A stretch of 64,000 nt of DNA. Source: Stieleria neptunia (GTDB taxonomy: Bacteria; Planctomycetota; Planctomycetia; Pirellulales; Pirellulaceae). Under the pieces are notes generated by a model. It ran no database searches and was not told where the DNA came from. It saw only the letters and a list, made by a program, of their open reading frames with translations. A program made the position numbers and the translations under genes. How positions within the stretch are numbered: position 1 is the first letter of the stretch; every line of letters begins with the position of its first letter. Positions 62,490 through 64,000 of this stretch are shown here, one piece after another. The stretch is taken from NCBI RefSeq assembly GCF_007754155.1, contig NZ_CP037423.1, positions 2,790,001 to 2,854,000 of the forward strand, in the 5' to 3' direction.

Positions 62490-64000
62490 ATGCAAGGACT
62501 AGACATGGGGCAAGAGAATGGTGAGCGGATTGAGTCGGCTGAAGAAATGCTCGCGCTCTTTTACGCTCAGTTGGTTCCCAAAGTTACGCTCTGGAAACAA
62601 CGGATCTCAGATCATCCCGAGCAACTCGCAACGCTGGAAAGAACCATCCATGATGCCTTTGCCCGCGGTGCGGACATGGTCGTCGCCGGGCTGATCTCCG
62701 CGACCATGATCGAAAAAGGTTTTGAAAAAGCATGCCAATCGAGTCGGGTCAACTTCTCAAGACCGCTTCAGAAAGGGCGCGAGACTAGGGTCGCCGTTCG
62801 ATTGCTCGGCGGCATGCTGTTCTGGGCCACAGCGCTCTACTGTGCCCCTAAGAAAAAGTTGCTTGGTCGAGACGATTCGCCCCGCGTCGGCTTGCATGTT
62901 TCGCTTGCTCAATTCGGGTTCGGCAAAGGCGTCTCGCCCGCGCTGGAGAGTCGCGTGGCACGCCAAGTGGCATTGTGTCCTTCGATCGAAGTGGCTCACC
63001 GAGAACTGGTTCGCGATGGTATCACACTTGATATCAAGGCGGTCAAACGGATCGCCTATCAATCTGGCGACGGCTTATTGCGCCTACGACGGCATCGGCT
63101 CAAACTGTTTCGGCAGGGCAAGTTGGCGAGCACCGGTGAATTGGCCGGGAAACGAGTGTCGGTGCAAATTGATGGCGGAAGAATGAAAATACGCGGCAAA
63201 ATGCTACCTGCATCGACTTCCAATGCGTCAAGCGATGATGTCGCTCAGGGGCAAGCTGACTCGCCCGGACGCTCGGCAAAGAAACCTGCACGCTCGTTTG
63301 AAGCGGACTGGCGGGAGCCTAAACTGATGACGATTTTTGTTCACGACGAGCAGGGGCGGATGGTGAAGGAGCATGAAGCGACGATCGATGGCACCCTGAC
63401 TGGGCCCGACGCGATCGCCGAATTGGTTGCGATGCATCTGCATCGGCTCGGAGCCGCGGAGGCACATAGCGTGACGTTCGTCGCCGATGGCGCCCCCTGG
63501 ATTTGGGATCGTATTGATCGCATCATTCAATATGCGGGACTCACGAGCGTCGTCACGCATCAGGTCTTGGACTGCTGCCATGCGGTGCATCACGTTTCCA
63601 AAGCGCTTGCTTCGCTTGGGCTCGACGCAGACGTCCGCCAGGGGCTTTATCGTCAGTACCGAACGCTGCTGCGAAACGGTCAATGGCGGCGAGTGGTTGA
63701 TGAGCTCGCCGGCCTAGAACGCGTCGGAAAATCGGCCACAGAACTGGAAACAGAAATCCATTACCTTTGCCGACATGGTGAAGCGGGTCGGTTGAGTTAC
63801 CCTGCCTATCGTCGCAGCGGAATCCCTTGTGGTAGCGGGGCGATCGAAAGCAGCATTCGCCGCGTGATCAATTTGCGTCTAAAGAGCAATGCAATGTTTT
63901 GGAAAAGCGAAAACGCGGAGCAGATGCTTCAAGTTCGCGCTCATCTGATTCCTAATCGTTGGGATGAATCAATCGGCGAGCTGGCCGAATTCCGTCGCAC
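62490..64000 (+). CDS. DDE transposase of an ISKra4-like type (cut by window edge)
   Basis: Open from ATG 62490 to the window end, at least 503 codons with no stop (MQGLDMGQENGERIESAEEM). The N-terminal region is helical (FYAQLVPKVTLWKQRISDHP, ATALYCAPKKKLLGRDDSPR). The catalytic triad candidates are Asp in ELAGKRVSVQIDGGRMKIRG, Asp in SVTFVADGAPWIWDRIDRII and Glu in GIPCGSGAIESSIRRVINLR. The region after DDE (LKSNAMFWKSENAEQMLQVR) fits this group. The left end of the element was not located in the upstream ~150 bp. The second end lies outside the window. Confidence 0.88.
   Translation, partial: MQGLDMGQENGERIESAEEMLALFYAQLVPKVTLWKQRISDHPEQLATLERTIHDAFARGADMVVAGLISATMIEKGFEKACQSSRVNFSRPLQKGRETRVAVRLLGGMLFWATALYCAPKKKLLGRDDSPRVGLHVSLAQFGFGKGVSPALESRVARQVALCPSIEVAHRELVRDGITLDIKAVKRIAYQSGDGLLRLRRHRLKLFRQGKLASTGELAGKRVSVQIDGGRMKIRGKMLPASTSNASSDDVAQGQADSPGRSAKKPARSFEADWREPKLMTIFVHDEQGRMVKEHEATIDGTLTGPDAIAELVAMHLHRLGAAEAHSVTFVADGAPWIWDRIDRIIQYAGLTSVVTHQVLDCCHAVHHVSKALASLGLDADVRQGLYRQYRTLLRNGQWRRVVDELAGLERVGKSATELETEIHYLCRHGEAGRLSYPAYRRSGIPCGSGAIESSIRRVINLRLKSNAMFWKSENAEQMLQVRAHLIPNRWDESIGELAEFRR

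Noticed and set aside
62722..63186. 154-codon plus-strand frame
   Set aside because: Out of frame with the long transposase reading frame that carries the DDE residues.

Overview
The window looks like DNA of a planctomycete of the Pirellulaceae (Rhodopirellula-like). The signs are a secreted protein with the N-terminal anchor EALEHRRLLTA followed by a C-terminal dockerin, an SHD1-WD40 protein, a cytochrome-c protein of planctomycete type, several ECF sigma factors paired with membrane proteins, a caspase-FGE protein and an ISAzo13-type element. GC is moderate and genes are widely spaced with many remnants. The assignment is inference from protein architecture; I saw no rRNA, tRNA or CRISPR array.

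Layout. 0-1.6 kb: ECF sigma factor, start of a Ser/Thr kinase and a WD40 fragment, all on the minus strand. 1.7-9.0 kb: mobile or plasmid-derived block with a frameshifted tyrosine recombinase, a PIN toxin-antitoxin pair bracketed by a second copy of the recombinase 3' end, an HTH-RHH regulator, a Toprim protein, an iteron origin with DnaA-box-like sites, a RepA-type initiator and a ParA ATPase. 9.1-13.2 kb: GMC oxidoreductase, a broken beta-carbonic-anhydrase-like gene, an integrase remnant and a broken membrane-protein gene. 13.3-25.1 kb: six-gene minus-strand operon (caspase-FGE, two membrane proteins, diheme cytochrome-like protein, secreted partner, coiled-coil protein) facing a plus-strand group of a small membrane protein, a sigma factor and a membrane protein. 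This is the most interesting locus here. 25.2-32.6 kb: DUF1330, SDR, ECF sigma, Rrf2 regulator, methyltransferase, HhH protein, then decayed genes and an ISAzo13 element that has split an epimerase gene. 32.9-41.4 kb: Tat-type hydrolase, two membrane proteins of like architecture and a MoxR-DUF58-BatA/BatB-TPR operon. 41.6-46.1 kb: a 1366-residue membrane protein and a carboxypeptidase remnant. 46.4-52.2 kb: ECF sigma, anti-sigma-like protein and three secreted proteins, two with EF-hands. 52.9-61.1 kb: SHD1-WD40 protein, LysR-like regulator with a long C-terminal extension and a large secreted nuclease/phosphatase-like protein. 61.2-64.0 kb: secreted-gene remnants and a transposase that runs off the window.

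Three themes recur. First, sigma factors coupled to membrane partners control surface or secreted modules (13-25 kb and 46-52 kb). Second, mobile DNA has repeatedly invaded and decayed: two IS transposases, three integrase copies or remnants, and a plasmid-type origin. Third, many genes are broken by single-base shifts, which could be real decay or, in homopolymers, assembly error. The iteron-Rep-ParA block could mean an integrated plasmid or that the whole molecule is a plasmid; the window alone cannot decide.
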